Source: Phocoena phocoena (Eukaryota > Chordata > Mammalia > Artiodactyla > Phocoenidae). From it: a stretch of DNA of 64,000 nt. The DNA lies in assembly GCF_963924675.1 (NCBI RefSeq), contig NC_089224.1, positions 65,333,464 through 65,397,463 of the forward strand, in the 5' to 3' direction. The notes below the pieces were generated by a model. That model saw only the letters and a program-made list of their open reading frames with translations. It had not been told where the DNA came from and ran no database searches. Made by a program: the position numbers and the translations under genes. Position 1 is the first letter of the stretch. The number at the start of each line of letters is the position of its first letter. This document shows positions 7,875-18,803 of the stretch, in pieces.

Positions 7875-10427
7875 ACGCCGGCGTAGCGAGGCCGCGCACG
7901 CCGGGCACGCGCACCCGCTCCAGCTCCCGCGGGGCCGCGCTCGGGCGGGGGAAGGGCGGCGGCGCCCGGGTGCCTTCCCCAGTCTCCGTTTCTCCCGGTT
8001 ACAGTTGCACTGGCTTCCGCTTTCTGGTGAGAAGACAGAGATTGTATCATGCAGTGCAACTGCGGGAACCGCGCGGGCAAAGGCAAGGAAGGCGGGCGGG
8101 CATTGGCTCTTAGGGACCTGTGGTGGCTCTAAGCTTGTCGATTCTCTTTGCGATAACTTTAATAATATATGCCAGGTACTATAATATACATGGGCTTTTA
8201 TGAACGAAACGCTTTCAGCGAGCGAGGTAAAGATGTCAAAGTTGTGGAGCACAGTAGCTAGAGCAGCAGGGCTTTTGGATCGGACCTGGGTTCCAAACTC
8301 TGGCCCCTGGACTCATAAGAGCTCGGGGACGTCGGGGGATTCCAGAATCTCTCTGAGGCCTGTCTTCTTTTTCTCTGAAGGGGAGAGTACCCATTTTGCC
8401 GAGCTGGCATGCAGTTTAATTAACATATATAAAGCCTTCAGCACTTAATTGCACTTGTTCCCTCGCGGGGATACAAAGAAATACCTGACCCGGTTACTCC
8501 ACGACTTGAAAGGAGGAAGCCCAAAGAAAGGCTGTGGGCTTGAGAAGGTTACACCGGAGGATGTAGGTGATGTTTAATCAGGGTCTGAAGACGGCAGGGG
8601 GCGGTGAGGGGCTCTCAGAGGAGAGAACGGCGTGGATAGAGGCCGGGAAAGTGGGCAACGATCAACTCTGAGTGGCTGGTCCGCTGGATGGATTGTGGAT
8701 AGTGAAGGAGGCAGGTGAAATCCAACCCAAATTGTTCACGGAGCTCCGGAATTTGGACTTTAGGCCTACACCTCCCGCTGACGTGTGTTATTTGACCCTG
8801 TCTGAAGAAACACTGGGATTGGTTGTCAACACTCAAAGCTAGAATCACGGATTTCCCCCTCTTAGGAAAACTAGGTAGTTACGGCCATGCTGGTCCCACG
8901 ATCCCCTTCTGCAGAACGCCCACGTTTATTACTCTGATCCTTCTGTGCTGCTCTCACCTGGAGCTGCCCTGACGTGCCCTTCCACGCCTGCCTGTGTCCT
9001 CAGCAGTTATTAATTTAGGAGAGTGACAAGATATGGCGTGGTCTTTTGGACGGTACCTAGTGGCTGATAAAGGCTGTTGATTCAGAGGCGCACCCGGGAG
9101 GTGGGCACTTGGCACATACTGGGATTTGGGCCATTGGGAGGTTGCTAGGTGGTTAACAACCTAGGCTACCCATTGGGCCCCTTCTTCCATAGTTAATCAG
9201 GTTGGTTTAACCTGTCTCTTCCGCAGTTCCCTTGCACATCTTCAGTACCTGTGGAGTTGGGTGGATGACAGTGGCAACTGGGATCACAATCCTGTTTAAT
9301 TTTTTGAAGGCCTTAACTGTCCTCAGGTTGATCCCTTGAACTCCATGTGGGTCCTGATGACTTCTGACCCAAGATTGTTTGGGGAGTTCATTTGGGGACC
9401 CTTTTCTCCACCTTTATTTTCTCTACCCGCTGCTTCTACTTCCACAGCAGAAATAGAATGGGAGCCACCTGTGCAATAAGTTTTCTAGTAGTTACATTGG
9501 GAAAGTAGAAAGAGACAGGTGAAATTAATTTCAACAATACATTTACGTAACCTAGTATAGCCAAAATGTTACCATGTCAACAGGTAATCAAGACTGAAAG
9601 ATTACTGAGATATTTCACATTCCCTCTTTGAACTCATTCTTCCAAATCCAGTATGGATTTCATACTTCCATCCCTTGTCCATCAGATGTTAAACTGAGGT
9701 TATTGTGGAAATACTTGATCTATATTTAGATTTTATAAAATTCACAACTGAAAAAGTAAATTCACACACTTGAGTTGTCGCAAACGTATTTTAAATTTTC
9801 CAGTAACCTTACTGAGTATCATTTTAAAACTAAAATTAAGTGAAATTTAAAATCCAGTTCCTCGGTCACACCAGCCATGTTTCAAGTGCCCAGTGGCCAC
9901 GTGTGTCTGGCGGCTACTGTGTGCACAGCTTTGGAGGTGAGCACATTTAGCTTCTGATTGTCAGTTCTCAGTTCCAGCTGCTCAGCAGAACCCAGAATCC
10001 ACAGAAATGCCTTGCAAGCCTGCAGCTCACGGCCCTCCACTGCCTGCCTTATTCACCCCGAGGCTTGGAGAAGACCCTGCTTCCGGCAGGCAGCCTCCGA
10101 CCCTAATAATAAGAGAGTGTGACAGTGACAGGGTCTCTAACCTTTCCCCTTTAATGCTGGAGGCAGCTCCAAGGAGGAGATACCTAGGTGCCACTGCTCT
10201 TAAACAACTTCAGAAGCTCCTGCTGCAGCCACTTCTGCATACCTCGGAAGGCGTTTAGGCATCTATTAATTTTTCTAGAGGGACACGATCGTCACTTATG
10301 ACCCCAAGCCTTTGCCTGGGTGGTTATGCCCTACTTCACTCTAAATTCATTGCTATTGTCTTCCACAGACAGTAGACATGACTCTATGCGTAGAGTCTAT
10401 ACACAAAAGTGTATTTAAAATATCCGT

Positions 10428-10784
10428 GGGCTTCCCTGGTGGCACAGTGGTTAAGAATCCGCCTGCCAATGCAGGGGGCACGGGTTCGAGCCCTGGTCCG
10501 GGAAGATCCCACATGCCACGGAACAACCAAGCCCGTGTGCCACAACTACTGAGCCTGAGCTCTACAGCCCGTGAGCCACAACTACTGAGCCTGAGCTCTA
10601 GAGCCCGTGTGCCACAACTACTGAAGCCCACACGCCTAGAGCCCGTGCTCTGCAGCAAGAAAAGCCACTGCAATGAGAAGCCCGCACACCGCAACAAAGA
10701 GTAGCCCCTGCTCGCCGCAACTAGAGAAAGCCTGCGCACAGCAACAAAGACCCAGTGCAGCCAAAAATAAATAATAATTTTTTT
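10428..10784 (+). repeat. CHR SINE, long form, in FXN intron 1
   Basis: It runs from GGGCTTCCCTGGTGGCACAG through box B GGGTTCGAGCCCTGG to GACCCAGTGCAGCC plus AAATAAATAAT. TATCCGT before it and again after the tail (10416-10427, about 10787-10796) suggests a short target duplication. The TAAAAATAATT-rich 3' tail is in the transcribed sense orientation. Confidence 0.93.
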
Positions 10785-10868
10785 AAATATATCCGTATTG
10801 TTTAAAGATTAATAACAAACTCCCATGTTCCCACCACTAGGTTAAGAAATTGAATATGGAGTGTTCCA

Positions 10869-11165
10869 GGGACTTCCCTGGTGGTTCAGTGGTTAAGAAT
10901 CCACCTTCCAATGCAGGGGATGTGGGTTCGATCCCCGGTCGGGGAACTAAGATCCCACGTGCCTCGGGGCAACTAAGCACATGCACCACAACTACAGAGC
11001 CGGCGTGCCGCAACTACTGAGTCTGCATGCTCTGGAGCCCGCACACAACTAGAGAGAAGCCTCTGTGCTGCAATGAAAGATCCCGCATGCCGCAACGAAG
11101 ATTCCACGAGCCACAACTAAGACCTGACGCAGCCAAATAAATAAATAAATAAATATTTTTTAAAA
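10869..11165 (+). repeat. CHR SINE, old form, in FXN intron 1
   Basis: The head GGGACTTCCCTGGTGGTTCAG, then GGTCGGGGAACTAAGATCCC, then GACGCAGCCAAATAAATAAA. AATATGGAGTGTTCC on the left and AATATTGAGTGTTCTG on the right are a decayed target duplication, implying an older insertion than the short forms. Confidence 0.9.
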
Positions 11166-12164
11166 AAATACAATATTGAGTGTTCTGTGAAGGCCTGGTG
11201 CGCTTTCCGTTACAGCCTGGTCCTCCCTGAGAGGACTCTGCTACCCTGAATTCTGTCAGGCATCCCCTTCTCAGAGTTTTACCTCCTGTGTATGTCTCCC
11301 TAAAGCATGTAGCATTCGTTTAAAAGAACCATTTTGCTCTATTTATTCTGCTGTGCCGTACTCGTGATCAATGTCGTGATCAGTGTTTGAGACTCAGCGA
11401 CACTGAAGCACACAGTTGTCATTTATTTGCTTTGTCTCTGGATAGTAGCCGTTGGGTGAGTATGTCACACCTTGTCCAGGCTCCTCCCGTCACATCCGGT
11501 TGAGTCCAGTGAGCTGCTCTTACGGTGGTGCTGCACTGGGCGTGCCCGTGCGTGGACAGAACCTCCTCTTGGGTGAAGTCCTCAGACTGGCATTGCTGAG
11601 CGAGGGGCCAGCAGATATCCCAGTCACTAGATGCCAAGAGTGGTCATGCCAGTTTGTCCTCTCCAGCAGCGGATGAGAGCTGATTCTCTCTTCAGGCTTG
11701 TGGCTTGACAGGGCCCAGGAGACCGAGGGGACCCTGGGGTGAAGGCTGGCCTCCCTGCCGACCACCAGGCCAGGTCTTAGTTGAGTCGTGTGGTTCCAGG
11801 GCCTGAACTTGAGGCTGTGGGCCCAAGAACTATCTAGTATCTCCTCCAATGTCTCCCATGAGCCAGCCGTGTGCTGCGCTCACGGAGTCACTGAACCCTG
11901 GAGACTCAAGCAGACCCGCACAAGACACATAGTCCGATGGCTCCAGGTGATGTGGCCGCAGGAGGGGTGGCCCTGGGTGGCTCCCCGCCGTGAAATCCAT
12001 CTGCCTCCCTTGGGCAAAGGCCAGATTTTGCCTCTCTGACCTCCTACCTCTTCACACTTTCCGTTGACATGCTTCAAAATGGAAATTGACGGAACCCTCA
12101 GGCCCCGTGTTTGGAATATTGATGTCCTACTGTTGGATCCTCATAACCAGTCTTCAAGGCCGGT

Positions 12165-12250
12165 ACCATGATCCCTACCTTCAGAGGAGGAAGCAGAGCT
12201 TGGGAGGGTTAAGCAGTTACCCAGGGAATGTTAGATGGGGAAAGCAGGTG
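12165..12250 (-). repeat. MIR fragment, antisense
   Basis: ATGATCCCTACCTTCAGAGGAGG, then GGGTTAAGCAGTTACCCAGGG match the reversed MIR core (ccccattttacagatgagg...gttaagtaacttgccc). Short and diverged. Confidence 0.55.
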
Positions 12251-12549
12251 AGAGACAAGGCAGGGAGTCTTCGGCCACTAACACAGCTGAATGGAGTCTT
12301 CTACTCTGGCTGTGAATGAGTACCTTGCTTTTAGATCAGCCCTCCCACCAGACCATCGAAGATGTAAAATTAAAAGACAAAAACAGCTGTGTGAAGGTAG
12401 CAGCGAGACTGAGACAGCTAGGATCTGAGGGGCCAGGATCCCGGAGAGAAGGGAAATTGACTGAGGGGAGCCCTGTATTCTCAAACACCTCCCCTCCGTG
12501 TCTGGAGTCCTGTATCATTCCCAGGATGTGATTCTTTCCTTTGAGGCCC

Positions 12550-12670
12550 AGACCTTGGGTCCAGACAGCGTGGGTTCCAATCCCAGATCCCCCACTTTGT
12601 GTGTTTGTGTGACTCTGGGCAAGTTACCCTTCCGTGCCTCAGTTTCCTCATCCGTAAAATACAGATACAG
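12550..12670 (+). repeat. MIR SINE, sense
   Basis: GTGGGTTCCAATCCCAGATCC, CTCTGGGCAAGTTACCCTTCC and GCCTCAGTTTCCTCATCCGTAAAAT are diagnostic of the MIR tRNA-like and core regions. Confidence 0.85.
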
Positions 12671-13943
12671 TCGATCCTCCTTCTTCCTGCATCCTCTACT
12701 TGTGAATTCACCTACTCACTAAAATGTATTTCTATCCCCAAAATCGATACTCAGGGCACTTTTGTGGTCATTCTCAGACGTGCACAGAGCAGCAAAAAAA
12801 TGTGAGTCACCTCCACTCACATGTCCCTGACTCCCACACTGGAAACAAGGGTCCTGTTCACAGTCTATTTGGTGGAGCGTTTTTCACATTTTCGTGACTT
12901 TCGTTTATAATTTCACTGTTTAAAGCGGCCCTCAAGCATTGTGCTGAAGTGCTGTCTAGTGTTCCTCTGTGCAAGAAGGCTGTGATGGGCCTTAGGGAGA
13001 AAATACGTGGGTTGGATAAGCTCCGTCCAAAGCGTGAGTTCTAGCGCTGTTGGCTGTGAGTTCAGTGTCAAGGAATCAACAATATATATTAAACAAGCCA
13101 CCTTTGAACAGCAACACATGTAAAACAAGGTTATGCATTGATCATTTGGTGAACATGTGACCAGAGGCTCGCAGGAACCTCTCCATATTTCCCTTGGTAA
13201 CTTGCTAATCCAGTGTTTGTGGCAACTTCATAGGACATCATTGTCGTGAATAGTACTTCCCTCATTGGAATGTAATGAGGACTAACTGAGTCCTTTTGTC
13301 TAAAGTCTGAGGACGCTACCCCGCTGATGGTGAACACTCTAGAATGTGCTGTGGCGATACTGTGCTTATCACAGCCGCTCTCTCACTTCTCCCTTCTGAG
13401 CCAACGTTTTTAAACGGCCATCCGCGTTCCGCACCCCCATTTCCTCCGCTCACTTCTCAGCCTCCTCCTTTCTCAGCTTGCCCAGGGCCCTGATGGCTCA
13501 AGAGAGTAACCACAGCCTCTGCCCCCTTCTCTTAGTGGCAGCCACATGCTCTGTGGAGAAGGTGAACCTTGCCACCAACCTCAGGAAGCCACTCAGTGCC
13601 TTCCTGGGATGAGGTCCAGCAGCCCACCTCTCCATCACTCCCTTGCCATCTCTGCTCGGCTCTACCACTTCTCCCTCCGTCCAGACCTCCGTCCCCTCCA
13701 CCATCTCTCTGGCTGGTCCGCCTGCCTGGCAGTCATCAGCTCAGACCCCAGTCCTCGGAGCCAGGCTCCAGGGCACTCAGCAGTTACGTATTGAAAGAAA
13801 TCAGTGGGTCACGGTGTCCCCTGCAGATCGTGTTAGTGAGATCTGTCACATAGCACTGGAGGCACAGCCTGTCTTCTGGACACCTATCTGTTGTCGCTCA
13901 CTTTAGTCACATTCTAAGAACTTTGCTGACACTTCCCACCGCA

Positions 13944-13976
13944 CCCCCCAACCCCCCCCTCCGCTCCCCCCACCCC
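13944..13976 (-). promoter_or_regulatory. Possible G-quadruplex tract, template strand of intron 1
   Basis: The + strand has C runs of 6, 8, 6 and 4 separated by spacers of 2, 6 and 1 bases. On the - strand these are four G runs within the usual quadruplex rule (at least three G, loops of 1-7). This is the FXN template strand, about 400 bp before exon 2. Formation and function are inferred. Confidence 0.6.
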
Positions 13977-14379
13977 ATGCTAACTGCCCCAGCCCCATCC
14001 GGAGCGGTGCCGCCAGCAGTGCCTCCCGTGGTGGCGGGCCTGTCCTGTCCGTGCCACGAGCCACAAGATGCCACAGGACACCTGAAACATGGCCCATGGG
14101 ACCGAGGAACTGACTTTTAAATTTTTATATTATTCAGTAAATTTACATTTAAATAGCTGCCTGTGGCTTGTGGCTACCGAGTTGGACAGCGCAGGCTTAG
14201 CGAGGGCCCGGGAGAGCGCAGTCTGATGCACTAAAAGAAGGCGAAACAACTTCCTGAGAAAGATACACTCCGAAGCACTTTAACCTCGTCAGTCCCGAAC
14301 GTAGTAGTGATATTCAAACTGTGCGTTAATGGACTGTACATTGTAAAATGGTAACGTTCTTCTTCACTTTGGCTTTTAG

Positions 14380-14471
14380 AGTCTGAGCTGCCTCAACCAG
14401 ATCCTGAATGTCAAAAAGCAGTGGGTCTGTTGGATGAATTTGAGGACAACGGGAACTTTGGGTGACGCTGG
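14380..14471 (+). CDS. FXN: FXN exon 2
   Basis: Frataxin residues 57-86 plus two bases of codon 87. The acceptor is GGCTTTTAG and the donor GTGAGA. The translation contains LNQILNVKKQ and MNLRTTGTLG, aligning with human LNQIWNVKKQ and MNLRKSGTLG. The second mitochondrial processing cleavage, which in human gives the mature protein starting SGTLG, would fall between T79 and T80 here, and Arg at -2 is kept. The exon is 92 bp against 98 in human. Two codons are missing near its start, but phase is preserved. Two Trp (W71, W74) replace human Ser and Leu. The region is the flexible N-terminal extension, normally the least conserved part of the protein. Confidence 0.92.
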
Positions 14472-14718
14472 GTGAGATAAACACCTCCCACATCAGAGAT
14501 CTCTTCCTCCCTCTCCCTCTCTCTCAATATACAGCATACGCACACATATACATACTTCTTTTTTTCTTTTCTCTTACCTTTTTTAACAACGACAACAAAA
14601 AAAAAAAAATCAAAGAAAACCAAAACCCATCCCATAGCAACCCACCCCATCTGTTTTCTCCCTAAGCCTCAGCATTCATAAGCGTCTTTCCACATCACTA
14701 CTTACCCACCGCATTATT

Positions 14719-14928
14719 ATTATTATTATTCTATTAGCAGTACACGGGCCTCTCACTGCTGCGGCCTCTCCCGTCATGGAGCACAGGCTCCGGACGCGCA
14801 GGCTCAGCGGCCATGGCTCACGGGCCCAGCCGCTCCGCGGCACGTGGGATCTTCCCGGACCGGGGCACGAACCCGTGTCCCCTGCGTCAGCAGGCGGACT
14901 CTCAACCACTGGGCCACCAGGGAAGCCC
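14719..14928 (-). repeat. CHR SINE, short form, antisense, in FXN intron 2
   Basis: AGTACACGGGCCTCTCACTG to CCACCAGGGAAGCCCC, with the poly(T) replaced by an (ATT)n run. CCCACCGCATTATT (14705-14718) and CCCACTGCATTATT (14929-14942) form the target duplication. It lies inside a diverged antisense L1 stretch spanning roughly 14640-15080. Confidence 0.92.
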
Positions 14929-16289
14929 CCCACTGCATTATTTTTAATGAAATAGTATTAAGTTTTATGGATGTACCATAATTCACTTAACCCATCCCCT
15001 ATTGCTGGACATTTAGGTTGTTTCCAGAGTTTTGTTATTATTCTCTTTGACATCTTAGTAGTTAGAGCAGGCCAAGCTTCTTAACAAGTAGACCCAAAAC
15101 TGCAATGGCTCCAACCAGGAGAGGTTCGTGTCCCCCCTCTCTGTCAGTGGGGGGTGGCCAGACCTCTGTGAAATGATTCAGGGAGCCGGGCTCCTTCCAC
15201 CTTCCTATCGCCTATCAGCAACTTACTGTCCTCTGCAGGTCAAGGCCAGGTCACCCTGTCCAGCTTCCACTCCACAGAAAGGGATAAGAGCATGGAAGGT
15301 CTGGACATGACATCTGTCCCTCACTCACATTTTAGCAGGGGGCCCCAGCTAACAGCTGGGGAGGCCAGGAAATGTAGCCTAGCGGGTGCCTGGAGGGAGA
15401 ACGCAATGGGTTCTGGGGAAAATCTGCCAGGCACCGCTGCAGCCCACCGCCCTGCACCTGTATCTGCAGGGACTCTCCTTCCACACACACACCCCCAGGC
15501 TGCAACCACAGGACCATGCAGTCACTCATCCACCTCGAAGGCCGAGGTGTCCAGCGGCACTGGGACAGCCTCTGCCCTGGCTCTGGGGGACTTCCCTCTA
15601 TGAAACCCTGGTTGGAGGCTCTTCCTTGTCTGTCACTCCCCATGGCTGCAGGGGAGGCGGGCGGTGGGACCTGTGACCTCCTTGGGCAGACTCTCTGCTA
15701 CTGTCTCCCAGTCCCTCCAGGCAGCCCTCTGAGGTTGGGTGGGACCTTTGCAGGAAGCCCCAAGTCCAGCTTCCTTCTTCAGGGTCTACTTCTGGCCTCT
15801 GGGAAGCACACCTTCGACCTGTCGTGCTAAGGACAGCCCACTTCTGCCATGGCCCCCCTGTCATCGACAGGTAGCACCTGTCAAGCTCTTGACTTTGGAC
15901 TTTATGCCTGAGTCAGGGGTGCCTTCATGTTCCCCAAGCTCCTCCAGGCACATGTCAAACTCTCCTGGTTCTGTCCAGATCCCCCCTCCGTCGGCTGTAG
16001 CCGAGGAGAGGGAGAGGGAAACATCCAGCACAGCCCCACCGCAGGCCCCCCACTCACCATGTCCCGATCAGCCCTGTAGCCTTCCCCACATTGTGCCCTT
16101 GAGGTGGGGGAATGGGCTGGGTGGGGGAGGGGCCATACTGCAAACCTCTGTCTTCCACTGACTGACTGGTAGCCACTGGTGTCTTCCTGGGGCCACTTAG
16201 AAACTCTCAGATGATGGAGCTGTCCGAGATGCCTCCTGTAACCTACAGACATGTCCTCACCTGGGTGCAGAAGCTCATACAGGGAGGTT

Positions 16290-17640
16290 TATAGCAATTT
16301 TCTTTGTCATAATTTACATACCATAAATTCCACCATTTTAAAATGTACCATTCAGTGGTTTTTAGTGTCCTCAGAAGGTTGTGCAACTTTCACCACTGTC
16401 TAATGCCAGAACATTTTCATCACGCCAAAAAGAGACCCCATAACCATTCGTAATCACTCCCCATTCCTCCCTCCCCCAACCCCTGGCAACCACTAATTTA
16501 CTTTCTGTCTCTTTGGATTTGTAGCAATTAAAAAAAATTAAAAGATAGTACCTATACAGGAATGTCTCCAAGTTAAAAGTATACAGCTTGATAAATTTTC
16601 AAAAACCGAAGATACCATGTAACTCAAGAAATGCTTCGAGAAATAGAATGTTAGTTACCAGCCCCTTGAAAGCAAGCCTTCTGCTCACTTCGAGTTATTA
16701 ACCCCTCCCTGCCCCAGAGTAGCACCATTCTGATTTCCAATAGCATGGGTTCGTTTTGCCTGTTTTTTAACTTTATATAAATGATATCATCAAATATAAA
16801 TATGTCTCTATGTGGCTTCTTTCAGTCACCATCAAAAGAAGTGTTTCGTCCATATTGTTATATTTACAGACAATTCTGTTTTGCACTGTAGTATTCCATT
16901 TTATGAATATATCATAATTTATTTATCTATGGTATTTCCTATGGATACTTGGGCAAGCTCCAGTTTGGGCTGTTGGATAGTTATGCTATGAACATTCTAG
17001 CATGGTGCATGTCTCTTGGCGAACTTGGGTATGCATTTTTTTTTCTTTCTTTCTTTTTAGAGCAATTACAATATTTATTAAGTATCAAATTGTATTATAC
17101 AATTCTATATTTCTGTCATCTGAATTATTTTTTTCAAATCGAAATTGGTTTTGGTCTTTTCACTGCTAAGGAAATTTATATTTGGGTATGCGTTTCTGTT
17201 GCGTAAATGCCCAAGAGTGGAATTGATGGGTCATAGGATATGAATATATTCAATTTTAGTAGAAGTATCAACAGTTTTCCAAAGTGATTGTCCAATTTAC
17301 TTGCCCATCAGCAGTATCTGAAAGCTCTGGTTACTGTACGTCCTGGCCAACTCTTCATATTATCTGTCTCTTTCATTTTAACCATTCTGGTGGTATCTCA
17401 ATGTGATTTTTTAATTTACATTTTCCTGAAGATTAACGAAGTTGAGCCCCTTTTCATACGTTCATTGGCCATTTGGATATCTTTTTTTTTAAATGAAATC
17501 TGTTCAAGTATTTTGCCCATTTTTCTATTGGATTTTCTTTTCTTATTGATTTCTACGAGTTCTTTACCTGTTCTAGATATGTCCTTTTTCAGATATATAG
17601 AATAAAGATATTTTCTCCCACTTTGTGGTTTGCCCAACAA
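16290..17640 (-). repeat. Old L1 3' region, antisense
   Basis: ACCATTTTAAAATGTACCATTCAGTGG, then GTTATGCTATGAACATTC, then CCAAAGTGATTGTCC, then ATTCTGGTGGTATCTCAATG and TTTTCTCCCACTTTGTGG appear in the order of the reverse complement of the L1M ORF2 end and 3' UTR. It is too decayed to encode anything. Confidence 0.85.
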
Positions 17641-18029
17641 ATTTTAACAACAAAAGCAATGGAAGCAACCTCAGTGTCCTGCTGAAGGGGACAAACTGAA
17701 TGAATAACATAAGATAAAATACTATGAAAACTGTATGTGCTAATATGGAACAATTTCCAAGACATGAAAGGAAAACTCCAAGGTGCTTCATTGATATATT
17801 TAAAAGATTGCTCATCATAGCTGACTCTGGGATGGGGGCTGCCTATTTGGGAAGAAAGGCTTACTTCTCTGTAAACCCTTTGATGCTGTTTCAATTTTTA
17901 CTCGGTATATGTTGGATATTTTCCATCAATTTAAAAAATCTAAGTAAAAAATAAATGTGTCCATCGATGTTAATAGAACGGAGCGGTTTGCTGATTGCAT
18001 GATCGGGGTTGTTTCTGTTCCCCTTACAG

Positions 18030-18150
18030 CCCTCTGGACGATACCACCTATGAAAGACTGGCCGAGGAGACGCTGGACTCCTTAGCAGAGTTTTTTGAAG
18101 ACCTTGCAGACAAACCTTACACATGTGAAGACTATGATGTCTCCTTTGCG
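18030..18150 (+). CDS. FXN: FXN exon 3: acidic helix
   Basis: Frataxin codons 87 (completed by the first base) to 127; 121 bp, identical in length to human. [20 protein letters not shown] (residues 93-112) is helix 1, whose Asp and Glu side chains form the acidic ridge that binds iron and contacts the NFS1-ISCU assembly; all acids of the human ridge are acidic here. D121 and D123 (human D122, D124) are kept. The oddities are P88, D91, C119 in place of human F120, and A127 in place of human G128. The acceptor CCCTTACAG is strong. The donor GCG/GTACCT lacks the usual G at +5, so it looks weak. Confidence 0.95.
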
Positions 18151-18235
18151 GTACCTATTTGCTTCTTATCATTCTTCTGTATCCTCCCTAGGAATTTTAG
18201 CTAAGATAAAGAATTCCTCTCCAGCCGTATGCGGT

Positions 18236-18360
18236 TATGGATGGGACCAAAAGACTGGGGTTCTGGTGTCAGCCCTGCATCACCAGGCTTGTGACCTTGG
18301 GCAAGTCACTCAGCCTCTCTGAGCCTCACGTTTGCCTAAAAATACAGATTCTCAAGCTTC
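18236..18360 (+). repeat. MIR SINE, sense
   Basis: GGCTTGTGACCTTGGGCAAGTCACTCAGCCTCTCTGAGCCTCA is the MIR core (gtgtgaccttgggcaagt...cctctctgtgcctca). It starts about 90 bp after exon 3. Confidence 0.85.
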
Positions 18361-18499
18361 ACTCAATACCTGTGAAGATAAATCAGGGAGGGACCCAGGC
18401 AATGTGTTTGTGTAGCAAGATGCCTCTCATCATGCAGGCAGGCTAGTTCCTAAGCGGGGTGAGAGATTGCCCGAGATGTATTCAGACTAGACATGGGCC

Positions 18500-18735
18500 C
18501 CCACTCCTGGAAATTCTCATACAGTGGTCAGGGTACAGTCCTAGGAAGCATGTTTTTGAAAAGCTCACCTGAGATTCTAATGAGCATCCCTGGGTCTCAT
18601 CCCTAGGGATTTTTATTAATCAAATAAAAATCGGTGTAGGGTGTGGCTCAGGCCAGGCTTTGGGGTTTTTTAAGTTTTTAGAGTAACTCCTCAGAGGATT
18701 CTAATGCAGCTGGGTGAGAACCCCAGGGCTGGATG
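18500..18735. mobile_element. MER5/MER20-like DNA transposon remnant
   Basis: CACCTGAGATTCTAATGAGCATCCCTGGGTCTCATCCC and TTCTAATGCAGCTGGGTGAGAACCCC resemble hAT-Charlie MER elements. A 10-bp perfect inverted repeat (GATTTTTATT / AATAAAAATC, 18608-18632, 5-base loop) sits in its middle. Confidence 0.55.
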
Positions 18736-18789
18736 AAATTTGAGCCCCAAATCCTAGCAGCCAGGGCAGTGCTGGTGTGTATCGACTGG

Positions 18790-18803
18790 CCACCAGGTGG
18801 CAG
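18790..18803 (+). promoter_or_regulatory. Consensus CTCF motif in FXN intron 3
   Basis: CCACCAGGTGGCAG equals the textbook CTCF core motif. It lies just downstream of a MER-type remnant, in otherwise unique sequence. Occupancy is inferred only. Confidence 0.6.

Larger units (their letters stand above)
7590..8110. promoter_or_regulatory. CpG island over FXN exon 1
   Basis: CpG dinucleotides are dense from the end of the leader through exon 1 and into early intron 1 (for example GGGCCGCCGCACGGGCCGCA at 7857), in sharp contrast to the AT-rich flanks. This is typical of a housekeeping mitochondrial gene promoter. Several long overlapping ORFs on both strands here are by-products of the high GC content. 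Confidence 0.9.
7842..14379 (+). other. FXN intron 1
   Basis: 6.5 kb. 8111-10427 is mostly unique sequence with no recognisable gene or repeat. Two CHR SINEs, two MIR pieces and a C-rich tract are listed separately. 11166-11400 and 10785-10868 resemble old L1 pieces at low confidence. In human, intron 1 carries the GAA repeat whose expansion causes Friedreich ataxia, located in an Alu. No GAA/TTC tract of even a few units is visible here. ORFs at 11419-14120 show no domains. Confidence 0.85.
14472..18029 (+). other. FXN intron 2
   Basis: 3.6 kb, with one short-form SINE (14719-14928), old L1 pieces around it and a longer antisense L1 at 16290-17640. 15110-16289 is unique, GC-rich sequence with no recognised exon; its ORFs overlap on both strands and have no domain. 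17641-17960 looks like the tail of another old L1 but is not secure. Confidence 0.8.

Noticed and set aside
7499..8252. Long overlapping ORFs on both strands over FXN exon 1 (204 and 189 codons)
   Set aside because: They come from the CpG island, where stop codons are rare. The frataxin frame with a proper donor at 7842 explains the region. An antisense transcript exists at human FXN, but nothing here supports an antisense protein.
15292..16252. Cluster of GC-rich ORFs in FXN intron 2
   Set aside because: They overlap in several frames on both strands without domains. No splice pair links them to FXN exons, whose phases already join without them.
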